A stretch of DNA of 64,000 nucleotides from Hemerocallis citrina (taxonomy: Eukaryota; Streptophyta; Magnoliopsida; Asparagales; Asphodelaceae). Location: contig JACEHZ010000375.1 in assembly GCA_017893485.1 (NCBI GenBank), forward strand, positions 372,001 through 436,000, written 5' to 3'. Shown one piece after another: positions 21,881 to 32,673 of this stretch. Below the pieces are notes generated by a model. It did no database searches. It was not told the origin of the DNA and saw nothing but the letters and a program-made list of their open reading frames with translations. The first letter of the stretch is position 1, and each line of letters opens with the position of its first letter. Both the position numbers and the translations under genes were made by a program.

Positions 21881-23630
21881 TGTTCCTACATCAGTTATAG
21901 TATCAAAATTCATCAAATAGGAAAAGTACTATGTTCAAAACAATCCAGTATCAAAACAACTAAAATCCCATCGAAAACTTCACAAAATTACACAAAACTC
22001 AATTTCGGCCATTAAGCATCAGACCCGAAAAGAACTAAACCCCTTTTTCACTCAAAACTTGATCTTTTGGTTTACTAACTCATCTTGAAGTCCAATAAAC
22101 TCATACACATTCACTTACAATAGTTAACCCATGAATATATGTAATTATAACATGTTATAGTCAAGTTATATTTGTCAAAATTATCAAAACAGGGTGTACA
22201 CATATGCTCAACAGTGAAGGTGAAATTTTTGTTCACTTTTGCATTAAGCAACATACAATCCCATTATAGCAACATACAATCCCATTATAGCCAATCAAAA
22301 CAGAAAGTATATGAAGGAAAACAACATATTCATGATTTCTATTAAGTTCTTTAACAATCTCAAGTCATCAATTAGGGTTTTAGATCATCACTAGTATGGT
22401 TTTCATTAAAGATCAAATTTTCAATTCATCTACCCATCAAAAATCCTTATATCTTCATATAATCCTTAACATGATTTCTAATACACATATCACCACATAC
22501 AACATGCTTAGAACAATACAAAAACAAATATATGTCACTCACCTCAATGAAGAAATCCAAGATCCAAGATCCAAGATCCAAGATCCAAGATCACCTCGAA
22601 TTAATAAAGAAAAGGAAAAAGCCCTTCTTTTGCAAAATCCAAGATCATCACTTTGAAACTCGAAGAAATTAATAGTACAAATATATTTTATTTTTGCAGA
22701 GGAGAGGAACGGCTGGAGGGGCTCTTTTATAGGCCGAAATCTGGAGTTTTAGGGTTTTACAAGTTTATGGAAACATCCCTTACCAAATTATTACTTTACA
22801 TATATAAACCTTTCTTTAGTAAAGTAGTTAAATAAGTTGAATAAATTAAAATAGAACCAAATCCTTTTTCTACTGAGTTATCCAACCATCAAGCATAGCC
22901 CAGAAATTATAAAAAAATTCAGATTTGTACTCAAAGTGGTAATTCTGCACAAAAGTTCATCTCTTTGTAATATTTGTAAATACGCCAAATAAATATCAGA
23001 AAAATCCAGAAAACTCACAAATAATACCTACTAATAAATAATAGATTTTCCAATTAAAATTTCTGACTTTTACTTTCCAAAAAAATATTTGCACAAGATC
23101 CAACCTAAATTTCATATTTGCAAAAATACCATATTCATTTAAATCTTTACAAAATCAACTCTAAATAAAATTTAAATAGATTTTATTTTCAATGATGACC
23201 ATGGACAGCCAAAGATCAGTAAAAAATGAATTTTCATTATTTGTTTGAGATCCAAACGGCTTTTTACATAAAACCTCATTTCTTTCGAAGTATTTATAAA
23301 AATAGTTTCTTTACTTAGAAAAATCCCAAAATTTAGAATATACTTAATTATAAATAAGAGAATGTATCCAGAAATATAAAATTAGAGATTTGTACCAGAA
23401 AAATATTTGTACGTGTAAAATAGACAAATTCGTAAAATAGTCAAATAAATTCAAATAAATCTGAAAAATAAAATATCATAAACAAACGAGGAAAAATCAA
23501 TTTGAAATTTTCTAACTTTGCACGTGCAAAAAATTGCAATTTCAAGAAAATAGTCAAATTAGTCAACTTTACTGATTTAATATTGTTTAATAATACAAAA
23601 TAAATCATTTTATTTTGTGGGGGTGTTACA
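21111..23630 (+). mobile_element. gypsy-type LTR fragment, left end uncertain
   Basis: The right end is GGGGGTGTTACA at 23630, an LTR terminus like that of the solo LTR at 24555-27310. The A/T-rich 3' half (22700-23600) resembles that LTR in style and phrases such as 'ttgcacgtgtaaaat'. It holds degenerate GTCGAC motifs at 21159, 21207 and 21219, a three-copy tandem repeat with expanded microsatellites, and a four-copy aagatcc run at about 22557-22590. I cannot find a TGTAAC-type start or a target duplication, so it is probably truncated on the left. Confidence 0.5.
21400..22015 (+). repeat. three diverged tandem units of about 190 bp carrying microsatellites
   Basis: Each unit shares 'atcaaattcatcaaat...agta', 'gaaaacttc(a/g)caaaa' and 'caattttcgac'. 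At the same place the first has a short atatatagatatgtg. The second has (GT)n at about 21597-21642. The third has (TG)n at 21793-21840 followed by (TA)n at 21841-21878. Open frames here (poly H/T, poly I/Y) come from the microsatellites. Confidence 0.75.
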
Positions 23631-24549
23631 CCCCATCCCGTAGTCCAAATCCCAACCCCTAACACCTACTCCCCTTCCAGGACCCTAGCACCTCATCTCC
23701 CAACCCGCCGCCACTCCCACTCATCTCAAACCCTGACCCAATCTATTCTTTCCATATCATCCCAAACCAGTATCTAGTTCCCAGGACCCGACCCAAAACC
23801 CATAACCGCCACTGTTCCCTAATACCCCATATCATATACCCATATTTTACCCTAATCGAACCCGAAATCTGACCCGTTTCTCCAAACCAAACCCAAACCC
23901 ATTTTCTGTTTAAAGAAAATTAAAAATTTTAAAAAAATTAAAAAAAAAAATCAAAAAAATATTCTAGCGTGTCCTTCAGCTTCTACAGTTTTTTTCAGTA
24001 AACTCACACTGAGTTTGAGAGGGAGAGATATCGATATCATCTAAGTTCCAGTCTCCCTCATCCTATCTTCTGTCGACATCCACCATCTTCCGCATTCAGT
24101 TCTCAGATCTGGGACAATTTTCAAGTCAGGAGTCAGATCCCATCAGGGACAATTCTCAAGACACGGATGAGATCCCAACATACTAATTCTTCTAGTTCAG
24201 GGATAATTCTCAAGTCAGTGGTGAGATCCCATCAGAGAAAATTCTTAAGTTAGGGGTAAGATCCCAACATTCTTCTTTATCTACTTCTCAGTTGGGGGTG
24301 AGATCCCAACAGTTCAGGATATGGACATATTGCCACAGTTCGAATATGGAGATCCCAACAGTGCGCCACCACTACTTCCTTCCTCTACTATTATTACTTC
24401 TCAGTTCGGGGTGAGATCCCAACAGTTCGGGATATGGAGATCTCGCCACAGTTCGGGATAAGGAGATCCCAATAGTACGCCACCACTATTCCCTTCCACC
24501 ACTACATCCTTACTCTACTACTAATATTCTCAAGTCCGGAGTGAGATCC
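23631..24549 (+). repeat. interior of the Copia-like element with gagatcccaaca repeats
   Basis: A C-rich section (23631-23900) is followed from 24060 by a degenerate repeat in which 'gtgagatcccaaca' and 'ttctcaagtc(a/c)g' alternate about every 40-70 bases. The last copy provides the CAACA target used by the solo LTR at 24555. No coding frame. Confidence 0.7.
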
Positions 24550-24554
24550 CAACA
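24550..24554. repeat. target-site duplication of the solo LTR (left copy)
   Basis: CAACA, repeated exactly at 27311-27315. Confidence 0.93.
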
Positions 24555-27310
24555 TGTAGCGCCCCAAATTTCTAATATGAGAGCTTAGAAAATAAGTGGC
24601 GAAATCCCAGTAATCCACTTCAATAGAACAATAAACACCAACAACACCACTAAAATTTTTCTTCTTTTATTACAACAAACTTTTCAATTCAGCGGAAGTC
24701 TAAACATCTCAACACAAATTAATCTGTTGTTTACAACTCAATAATAACTCATTATGCCATTACAATTTTACAACAAACACTAAATAGTCCAACTATCTCA
24801 AATTGCCCACTCAAGCATCCAACCTCCAATCTAAGAAATAACCTGCAACATGTGAGGCTAGAGTTGAACCCTAACCCCCAAACTACGGGGTCAGCCATAA
24901 ATGGTGTGAGTGGTACCAAATCAAACAAATAACATAAATGAGCTTCAAACATAATATCCAACAAATAATAATCAAACACTAAAGTATGAAGTAACAACAA
25001 AGAATAATGAGTGATACCAAAACCAAAAGCCAAGTGTGTGAAAACAGGAAATCCGAACGCATAAAAGTGATTCAAGAAAACATCATGACTACATGCTGAC
25101 AACAATGACTACTAAGAGATGAAGATAAACTATGATAATTTGCCCATGCTTGATCATTCCGGAGATTGATCCCACATCACAGGTATTTTCCCTGGATAAT
25201 TCAGGAGATCATCCCACATCTAAACATAGATTTCTTATCACAATAATACCCCAAAAGCGTCGCCTCGACTCCGATCATTCCGTAGTTCAATCCCACATCT
25301 CAAGATAATTACTTGGATAATTCCGGAGAAATACCTCACATCTCAGGTTAACTACCTGGATAATTCCGGAGATAAATCACACATCTCAAGTTAACTACTT
25401 GGATAATTCAGGAGACTAATCCTACATCAAAAGCCATACTGAGGTGCATAACTCAAGTTCTCATTCGTCATGACACTACTAATGCCTGTCCTTATTAATT
25501 TGGGTTACTGAACAAATCTCCTAGAGTAGTGTACCCTACCGGACTAAAAATCTGAATAACTGAAAATGTGCCTCAGTGGGCCTCAACAAATAACTGAACA
25601 AATATCCCAACACCGGTATACTAGGGTCACTTACCTCTAGAGACTCAAAAACAAATAACTGAACAAATTCCTACTAAACAAGTGGCTCAACAAAATATCT
25701 CAAAATCATGTTCTTAACTGAACATCTCAAAATCAAATACTGAACAAATGTCTTAAAATCAATTACTGAACAAATCATCTCAAAATCAAACACTAAACAA
25801 AATATCTCGGATCAGATACAAAGATCCTTCAGGACCAGTCGACTGTATAAAGGACCAGTCGACTGTCCAGAGGACATAATCCAACATTTCTCAAAAATAA
25901 ACTAAGGCATAATCAGTCGACTTACCCAGGGGTCAGTCGACTGCCCCGAGACAAAGACAAATAATTCTCATCAAAAATATTCTACGTATTTGAGTCGACT
26001 GAAGGGTCATAGGTCGACTGTCCCGAAAGGACAACAAAATCACGAACAGAGGATCAGTCGACTGACCTCAGTCTAGGTCGACTGTCCCGAACAAAACTCA
26101 AAGACTGAAAATACACAATAGGCTCGTACCAGTCGACTGCTCTGTAGACCAGTCGACTGTCGGCTACAGATCTGAACACAAAAATCATACTGAAGTTTTC
26201 TAAAGATTCACTGATCATAAAATTAACTTGTATCCAGACAAATAAACAACTCTCAATAATCTCCATCATGGATACATTTCTCAATTAATCAAATACTCAA
26301 ATCTCATCTCCTCATGATCTAAACTCTTAATCCTTTGTTTAGGGTTTTCTCAACAAAACTAAATGTCGTCCTCAACACATAAACAAGATTGGTTTGCAAT
26401 CACTAGATCCAGATGTGTAATATCTGATCACAACATAATCAGTTCTTAATTTGCTTTCTAACAACATGGTCTCATAAATTAACATATCCTCAACGAATCT
26501 AAATCTTTTCTCATCATGGTCCAAATATATATTAAAAGTTCTAATCATCCATATCAAATAATAGATCCATGTCATACATACGATAAGACTAACAAATCAA
26601 TAGTGTAACGATCACAAACAAGGCATAACAAAGATCTTACTTCATTCATCATTCAAATCAAACAAAGCAAACAAAACAAAACAAACCAACTCACTCACCT
26701 TGTTTTGAAGAAAAGTCCACAAAAGCTTCCTCCTTTTGCTAGATCCAAGAGTCCTCTTCTTGCTCCTCAAAGAAATCCCAATATTCTGAATATACTCAAT
26801 GACGGCTGGGAAAAGAATTTCCCTTAAATATGCCGGATAGAAATATTAGGGTTTTTATTCCCTCTTTACAAAATACTCCTTTTCAAAATACATCTTGCAT
26901 ATATAATTCCTTTCTTTGAAAAATAAACCAAATATCATTTAAATTAGGATCCAATAGAAAAGTATATTCTCAAACCTCAACAAGTACTGATCGGAAAGTC
27001 CAGCAAATACACTTTGCACTTCAACCCTCAAAATTGTCAATTTTGCAAATAAGTCCTTCTTTTCTCAAAAATTGCAAATAGGCATAATTAATTTCTGAAA
27101 AATCTGGAAAATATTAAATAATTCTCAAATAATAAATAATGATTTTTCATAAGGAAAACTAAATTTTTCAAACTTCTCAAAAGTCATTTGCACGTATTTT
27201 GCACGTGTACAAAAGATAACTTTCTTAGAAAATATTTATTAAATCCTCAAAAATTATTTAAATTCATTTTCAAATAATTAAAATAATATTTGAAAATACG
27301 GGGTTCTACA
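24555..27310 (+). mobile_element. solo LTR of a gypsy (chromovirus-like) element
   Basis: 2,756 bp, starting TGTAGCGCCCC and ending CGGGGTTCTACA, flanked by CAACA on both sides, with no internal coding region. This is the product of recombination between two LTRs of one element. Inside is a repeat of 'gataattc(c/a)ggaga...atc(c)cacatc' at 25150-25420, a run of 'ctgaacaaat...ctcaaaatc' phrases at 25560-25800, and five pairs of GTCGAC palindromes at 25838-26157. Open frames within it show no protein motif. Confidence 0.92.
25836..26159. repeat. array of five GTCGAC palindrome pairs in the solo LTR
   Basis: Cores lie at 25838/25858, 25916/25936, 25994/26013, 26057/26077 and 26132/26152. Spacing within pairs is 20, 20, 19, 20 and 20. 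Pairs repeat about every 63-78 bases. Several are followed by 'tgtcccgaaa' or 'tgccccgaga', as in the pol pair of the Athila-like element (tgccccgaga at 8465). Confidence 0.92.
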
Positions 27311-27315
27311 CAACA
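27311..27315. repeat. target-site duplication of the solo LTR (right copy)
   Basis: CAACA, identical to 24550-24554. Confidence 0.93.
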
Positions 27316-27451
27316 CATGTGCCATCAAGCACCTTCCCCGTGCCACCTACTTGAGCGTCGTTCCTACATCGCAGTTTGTCGTCCCTGCCACATGAACATC
27401 GTCAATATTCCAAACTCATGTTGTTTGAACCAACTTGATATTGAGAGAGAA

Positions 27452-27619
27452 TGTTAGATATTATGTTAGATCTTATGAGAGTTATTAGTTTAGTCGCATA
27501 TTGAATAATGTATTAGTTTAATCTTCCATTCTTTCCTATATATAGGAGACATATTGTACTCAGTTTATTCAATCAATAATCAATCAATAAATTATTTCTT
27601 CCCATCCCTAATTCTAACA
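27452..27619 (+). repeat. 3' LTR of the Copia-like non-autonomous element
   Basis: 168 bp, same ends as 20266-20433 with about 16 differences. GCCTT follows it. Confidence 0.92.
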
Positions 27620-29787
27620 GCCTTGTTTCAAAAAGTTTTCAAGATTCAAACAATCACTCTTCAAACAACCATCACTTGCGCAATTTAACTTCTTCAAATC
27701 AAACAGAAATCCAAATATCTTTTCATATGTTTTAAATTGTTCAAACCTACTCCGTAGAGAAGAAAGAGCTTCATCTACAAAAAATATAAAGTAATTAACT
27801 TCAAAGGATTCTTCAGCTGATTGTATCACATCTTCACTAAGAGTTTCATCAAATTGTTTTTTTTCTTTTAACTAACCGTTTTCATAAAATATTGCCTCAT
27901 TGACTATTTCATTTGCAATTTTTTTAGCTTCAACCATTGCTTCATCAAAGCCAGTTTCTCTAAATTTTTTTTTTAAATAAAATGAGCTCTTTTAATTCTT
28001 CTATTGCGACATCAATATTCAGATTTTCACTTTGAAAAATTTTGCTGAAAGAGTTGATTGCAAATAATAAATTATGCCAAATAATCATGCCAAATAAAAA
28101 TTTAAAATTCTCCATTTCATTTTTGGCTAATGATGCAGCTTCACTACTTAATTTAGGACCATCATTAGAATTGGCTACATCAATTAAAGCATCTCTTATT
28201 TGTAAATGTTGATATCTTATAGCTTTAACATTTTCAATACGACTCTCCCAACGTGTTTGTGACAATGATATAAGTGTTAGGCCTTTCACATTATCTTCGA
28301 AAATTATCCAATGCTTTCTAGAAGCCGAAAATAAACAATATATGCATTGGATAATTCCAAAAAAAAGAGGTAGCTTTAGCACAAGATTTAGCAATATCAC
28401 AAAGAGTAAGATTAAGACTATGACAACCGCATGGAGTGTAAAAGGCTTTCAAATTAATTTCAAGTAATCTTTTTTGTACACCTTTATGTTTTCATTTCAT
28501 ATTAGACCCATTATCATTCTTTTTCCTCTAATATCATCAGTATTAAGTTGAGTAGTCTCTAATTCACTTTCAAGCTCCTTAGAAAGTCCAAGACCCGATG
28601 TATCATGCACTTTCAAAAACCCTAAGAAAAACTCTTATACTTTGATTGGATTTGAAGAAACATTCACACATCTTACAACTAGTGACATTTGTTCTTATGG
28701 ATTATATCCAAAGTACAATCAAGTACAACTGAAAACTACTTTGCTTCCTTAATTTTCTTCAAAATTATGTTTTTACTCTCATTCGCCAATATTTGAATCA
28801 ATTCATTTTGAATACTTGGACCAAGATAATGATAATGAATTTTACTTCTATCAATGCGTCTAAGGTGTTCTTACATTACTGGATCAAACTCAGCAATCAT
28901 TTCAATGAAACTGAAGAAGTTCCCATTATTTCTTGGATAAAGTTTTTAAATGTGTCCACGAAATCCAATTGTTTTTAGCAAGAGTATTCACAAGGACAAT
29001 TATCCTTACTAATATTCACCTCCAATGTTCCATTTCTTTGTTAACCTCTTCTTGCACGCTTTTATCAATTGTTTAATTCTTTTTCATTCTAACTTCCAAT
29101 TCAAGTAATTTACTTAAACAAACAACATGATCACTACTAGTTTCATGTTCCTTAATTCTTTGACTAAGATTTCTTCAATCATTATATCATTCGGAAACCA
29201 AATGAGAGACATTTATTTGTTGCGTAAATTTTTTACAACAAAAGCGAAAAACTTTGTCTAAGAAATTTGAATACACCAACCAAACTCTACATTGTTTCTC
29301 TCTGTTTTGTAATTTTCTAATATAGTATGATCAAGAAAAATGTCTATTGAAATCATTTAGAGGAAAGTTGATATTATTAACTCTAATTGGACCTTTTATT
29401 ACTAATAAATCTCTAAAATCTTGATTAACAATCCCCCTTTTTCCTGGATCATAATTTAAAGGTTCATATTCTTTGTGCACATATTCATTATCATCAATTT
29501 TATTTACCAATTTATTAACTTGATTAGCTTCTTCATTTACCAATTTTTCAAGTCCATCATCATCCTTATGCTCTCCATTCACTACATGTTCAAATTCCTC
29601 ATCAATTGATTCATTTATATGTTCCTCAAACCAAATTTTGAGGTTCATCACTTTGACTAGCCAAATTAGTTTGTTTAGTATTTTTAAAACACTTGTCCAT
29701 TGCACATTTTTTAGATTGGGTCAATTCTTCAATTCTTTCTTTCTTTTCTCTTTTTTCATGTCCGAAATCATATTTTCTAGGAGGCAT
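27620..29787 (-). pseudogene. hAT-B transposase, N-terminal and central part (broken)
   Basis: The minus-strand start MPPRKYDFGHEKREKKERI (29787) is the typical N-terminus of DUF4371 hAT transposases. It continues with FEEHINESIDEEFEHVVN and QDFRDLLVIKGPIRVNN. Further down, at about 28400-27960, LISLSQTRWESRIENVKAI and LKELILF match the central part of the family. Stops and frameshifts are frequent (for example near 29640, 29335 and 28480). The frame leads to the 27619/20265 junction and resumes in the dimerisation domain at 20265. Together with hAT-A it can be used to reconstruct where each lesion arose. Confidence 0.88.
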
Positions 29788-30809
29788 GCTTCAAATATTA
29801 AATCAACAATACAAGATTTAGATAACAATGTTAAGGAACGATATTACCTAATTGTTGCTGCTTCCAAATTTCACTTTTTTCTGGAAATCTTCAACAATCT
29901 TCTCCAATTTCAGTCCCAAATGAAAAAAAAATAATTCTTCTCTAAATGATTTCTGAAATTATAAAATAAACATAATAAGTTAATAATTAAATAATTTTGA
30001 GACATTAAATATTATACTTGACTAATCAGTAATCACTTACAGTTAGACACTTATTATTTATTTATTTCACTACCAAAGCTTTAGTATTTGAGAACATTAA
30101 AAAAAGGCTTCATTATTTTAATTTTGATCAATAACAAGCTAATCATTACCCAAACGGGCCAAACTCAACATAACCTTAAATAGCTACAATACAAATTTTT
30201 CAGCAGTCAGCAACACTATACAAATTTTTTAATGTATGATTTCGGACACAACACACTACAAATTATTTGACCAACTACAGTATAATTTTTTTTATTGTTC
30301 TCACTTCTCAAATACACAAGTTATTCTTTTAATGTTTTTTAATGTTCTCACTTCTCAGCAACATAATAGCCCAAAAGTTCAAAACCCGCCAAAATGGATT
30401 AGCATGCCACATTGCCACTCAACACCAAAATTACTTTAAAAAAATGTCAAAAATCTAGAAGAAAAAAAAAGAAAGAAATTTCCTTAGTGTGGCCGTGAGG
30501 CGGTGAAGGGGATGGTGTCGGTGGCGGGCGACTGGCGACCGGCGACGGGCGACGATGACGGAGGAGGAGCCGATTTGATTTAGAGGAAACTTAAGAAATT
30601 TGATTAAGAAGAAGAACCCAAAATGCAAAAGTGCAAAAAAAAAAAGCTGGGATTGAGAGAGAGAAAGGAGGAGAGGGATCAAATGAATGCCAAAAATGAA
30701 TGTGAATTGTTGTTCAAGATCAGGTTTTTTTTAATAATAAAATGGGGTCCTATATAATTTAGGGGCCCAAAGTAGCCGTTTGGGTTGCTTGGGCCTAGGT
30801 CTGCCTCTG

Positions 30810-30817
30810 ATGAAACT
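30810..30817. repeat. 8-bp target-site duplication of hAT-B (right copy)
   Basis: ATGAAACT, identical to 19502-19509. Confidence 0.95.
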
Positions 30818-31411
30818 CCTAGTGTAGATGTGATACAATCAGCCGAAGAATCCGTTAGAGTTAATTACTTCATATTTATTGTTGATTAAGCTCTTTCTTC
30901 TCTAAGGAGTAGGTTTGAACAATTTAAAACATATGAAAATATATTTGGATTTCTGTTATTTGAAGAAGTTAAATTGCGCAAGTGATGGTAGTTTGAAGAG
31001 TGATTGTCTGAATCTTGAAAACTTTTTTAAACAAGGCGATGTCTCAGATGTTGATGGAACAGACTTATCTTTAGAATTGAAAATTTTAAAGGAAGCCTTG
31101 CCAGATGAAGTAAAGAGACCAAAAGTGCAAAGTTTTATGAAAAATAGAAATGGCGATATTGGTTTTCCTAATGTGTGGATAGCTTATAGAATTTTAATTT
31201 GCTAATTGTACCAATTACAGTTGCATTTGCAGAAAGAATCTTTTCAAAGTTGAAGTTGATCAAAACTTATCTTCCGTCAACCATGTTACAAGAAAGTTTG
31301 AATGGATTAGCCATGTTATCAATTGAACATGATCTAATAGGAAATCTCGACTATCAAAGCATAACTAATGGTTGTGCTTCTAAAAATGTGAGAAGAGTCA
31401 TGTTTAAGTGA
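30818..31411 (+). pseudogene. hAT-A transposase, C-terminal part (broken)
   Basis: Continuation of 17648-19509. It reads SAEESVRVNYF-like, then KKLNCASDGSLKSDCLNLEN, DVSDVDGTDLSLELKILKEA and finally the dimerisation domain VPITVAFAERIFSKLKLIKT ending VRRVMFK at 31411. A frame change near 31200 separates the last two blocks. The stretch AAGGC at 31033-31037 is the uninterrupted target site of the Copia-like element in hAT-B. Confidence 0.88.
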
Positions 31412-31805
31412 TATTTCGTTGTGTGTTTTATTTTGTAGGTCAATTTTGAATGCAAACAAGGAGCTTGCTTTGGTGAACATGGATTGCGCATGCGATATTT
31501 AAGATGTAAATGTAGCAAGTAAGACTTTTTAAAATAGTTGAGATGACATTCGTTTTTATTGTTAGAATTTGTCCAAGTTTCTTTTTGCCATGATGCATTT
31601 CATGTAAAATGTGTACGTTATCAATTAATTATTTTAGGAAGCATATATATATATATATATATATTTTATTTCATTTAAATAGTTTGTACCCAAGGCTCCA
31701 CGTTTATTTGTAATTAAATTATTCTTATTTTTATTTTGTAAACTTACAAAAGGCCTCATTTGACAACTTGCTTAGGACCTCCTGAAATTCATATACGTCC
31801 CCCCA

Positions 31806-31813
31806 AAGATGAC
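31806..31813. repeat. 8-bp target-site duplication of hAT-A (right copy)
   Basis: AAGATGAC, identical to 16600-16607. Confidence 0.93.
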
Positions 31814-32160
31814 TCACGGAATAACACTTCCAAGTTAGCCAAAGATAGGGATCGGAGGTCTCATAAGGCACTAGTTGGGTATGTTTTTGAGAATTCTATT
31901 GTGTTTGCACCAGTGATAGAAAAAGGTAATCCAAGTACCTATCATGAAGTCATTAACTATAGTGACAAGAATAGGTGGTTACTAGCTATGACACAGGTGA
32001 TGGAGTTACTCCGTTAGAATCATACATCGAATTCGGTAAGGCTGCCAGCATGCAAGCGGGCTATGGAATATAATTAGGTTTACAAAAAAGGATTCTGAGC
32101 AACATAAGACAAGACTTGTCGTCAAGGGCTACGCTTGCAAGAAAAAAAGGGGGAGGACTA
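31814..32160 (+). pseudogene. Ty1/copia pol relic, start of reverse transcriptase
   Basis: The reading NRWLLAMTQVMELL preceded by GNPSTYHEV is the N-terminal block of Copia RT (RVT_2). After a stop it continues as VYKKDSEQHKTRLVVKGYA, the next conserved block. It joins the integrase relic at 16338-16599 once hAT-A is removed. Stops and truncation show it is dead. Confidence 0.85.
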
Positions 32161-32200
32161 AATGAGATATTTTCTTTAATCACTGAATGAGATCAAAGTC

Positions 32201-32515
32201 TTGATCACTATAAAGAGCGATCTTGAAAACCAGAACGATCAACTCCAAGTAGAGAAATTGAAAGCTCTCAAAGAGGTTGACGAATTAAAGAAAAGTACTG
32301 AACTACAACAGGATGAAATTGCTGGAAGCAAGAATTTTAAGGAATTTGCCGAAAAAGAGGAAAAGGCTGAAAATTTAAAGAGAATTATCGATCATAAAAT
32401 TAAAGATTACAAGCAAATCATTGTCAACAATGGATTACAGGCAAAAGATTATTGCGCGCTCTACACGGATGTAGAAAGATTCTATTGTAACAGATTAATG
32501 ATAGAAGCAGTATAA
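32201..32515 (+). CDS. hypothetical coiled-coil ORF, probably an element fragment
   Basis: 104 residues, rich in K and E with heptad-like spacing (DLENQNDQLQVEKLKALKEV, then KKSTELQQDEIAGSKN), predicting a coiled coil over about residues 5-75. The C-terminus reads DYCALYTDVERFYCNRLM. I do not recognise the family. It is followed by an LTR end and a tRNA-Met-type primer site, and a related phrase (DELQVEKLRDV) occurs at about 49266-49300 before another such site. It is therefore likely part of a Copia or pararetrovirus-like element rather than a host gene. Confidence 0.35.
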   Translation: MITIKSDLENQNDQLQVEKLKALKEVDELKKSTELQQDEIAGSKNFKEFAEKEEKAENLKRIIDHKIKDYKQIIVNNGLQAKDYCALYTDVERFYCNRLMIEAV

Positions 32516-32661
32516 ATATCTCTATTAAATTAGTGCTTAGTTTAGTCTCATATCGAAAAATATATTAGTTTACCCTTTATCATCTTCTATATATATAAGA
32601 GGCGGCAGTGTAATCATATTAAAATCAAATAAAGTGTTATTTCTTTCTCTATAAGTTAATA
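32516..32661 (+). repeat. Copia-type LTR end
   Basis: It has the same plan as the LTR at 20266-20433: 'agtctcatat(c/t)gaa', tatatataag, a polyA-signal-like stretch, then TGGTATCAGA at 32662. The left boundary and terminal CA are not clear. Confidence 0.55.
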
Positions 32662-32673
32662 TGGTATCAGAAC
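32662..32673 (+). promoter_or_regulatory. tRNA-Met-type primer binding site
   Basis: TGGTATCAGAAC follows the LTR-like stretch and matches the plant Copia primer site except near its end. Confidence 0.6.

Larger units (their letters stand above)
20266..27619 (+). mobile_element. short-LTR Copia-like non-autonomous element, nested in hAT-B
   Basis: Two 168-bp LTRs (20266-20433 and 27452-27619), TGTTAGATATT...TTCTAACA, bound it. The tRNA-Met-type primer site TGGTATCAGAGC follows the 5' LTR at 20434. A purine-rich tract (ttgagagagaa) precedes the 3' LTR. The flanks are GTCTT on the left and GCCTT on the right, one mutation apart. hAT-A has the empty site at 31033-31037. The LTRs differ at about 16 of 168 positions, so it is much older than the Athila-like element. 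Net of later insertions the interior is under 2 kb and has no gag or pol, so it is a TRIM/LARD-like element that needed helper enzymes. Confidence 0.9.
19510..30809 (-). mobile_element. hAT-B transposon nested in hAT-A, opposite orientation
   Basis: On the plus strand it begins CAGGGGCGTATCTGAG at 19510 and ends AGGTCTGCCTCTG at 30809. The ends are imperfect inverted repeats starting CAG, and ATGAAACT flanks both. The transposase runs on the minus strand from 29787, is cut at 27620 by a Copia-like element and finishes at 20265-19892. Without that insert it is about 3.9 kb, like hAT-A. It is a sister copy that jumped into hAT-A. Confidence 0.93.
16608..31805 (+). mobile_element. hAT-A transposon (DUF4371 type), split by hAT-B
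   Basis: Starts CAGAGGTAGATCTAGGCCC at 16608 and ends near ATACGTCCCCCCA at 31805, with an 8-bp AAGATGAC duplication on both sides. Without the nested hAT-B the element is about 3.9 kb. A non-coding leader at 16608-17647 includes a CT-rich stretch. The transposase relic runs on the plus strand at 17648-19509 and resumes at 30818-31411, followed by a 3' region to 31805. The terminal sequences align with those of hAT-B, so both are one family. It inserted into an older Copia pol gene. Confidence 0.92.

Noticed and set aside
21557..22015. Poly-H/T and poly-I/Y open frames
   Set aside because: Pure products of GT and TA microsatellites.
24752..25105. 117-residue minus-strand open frame in the solo LTR
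   Set aside because: Hydrophobic reading with no recognisable motif, entirely within an LTR.
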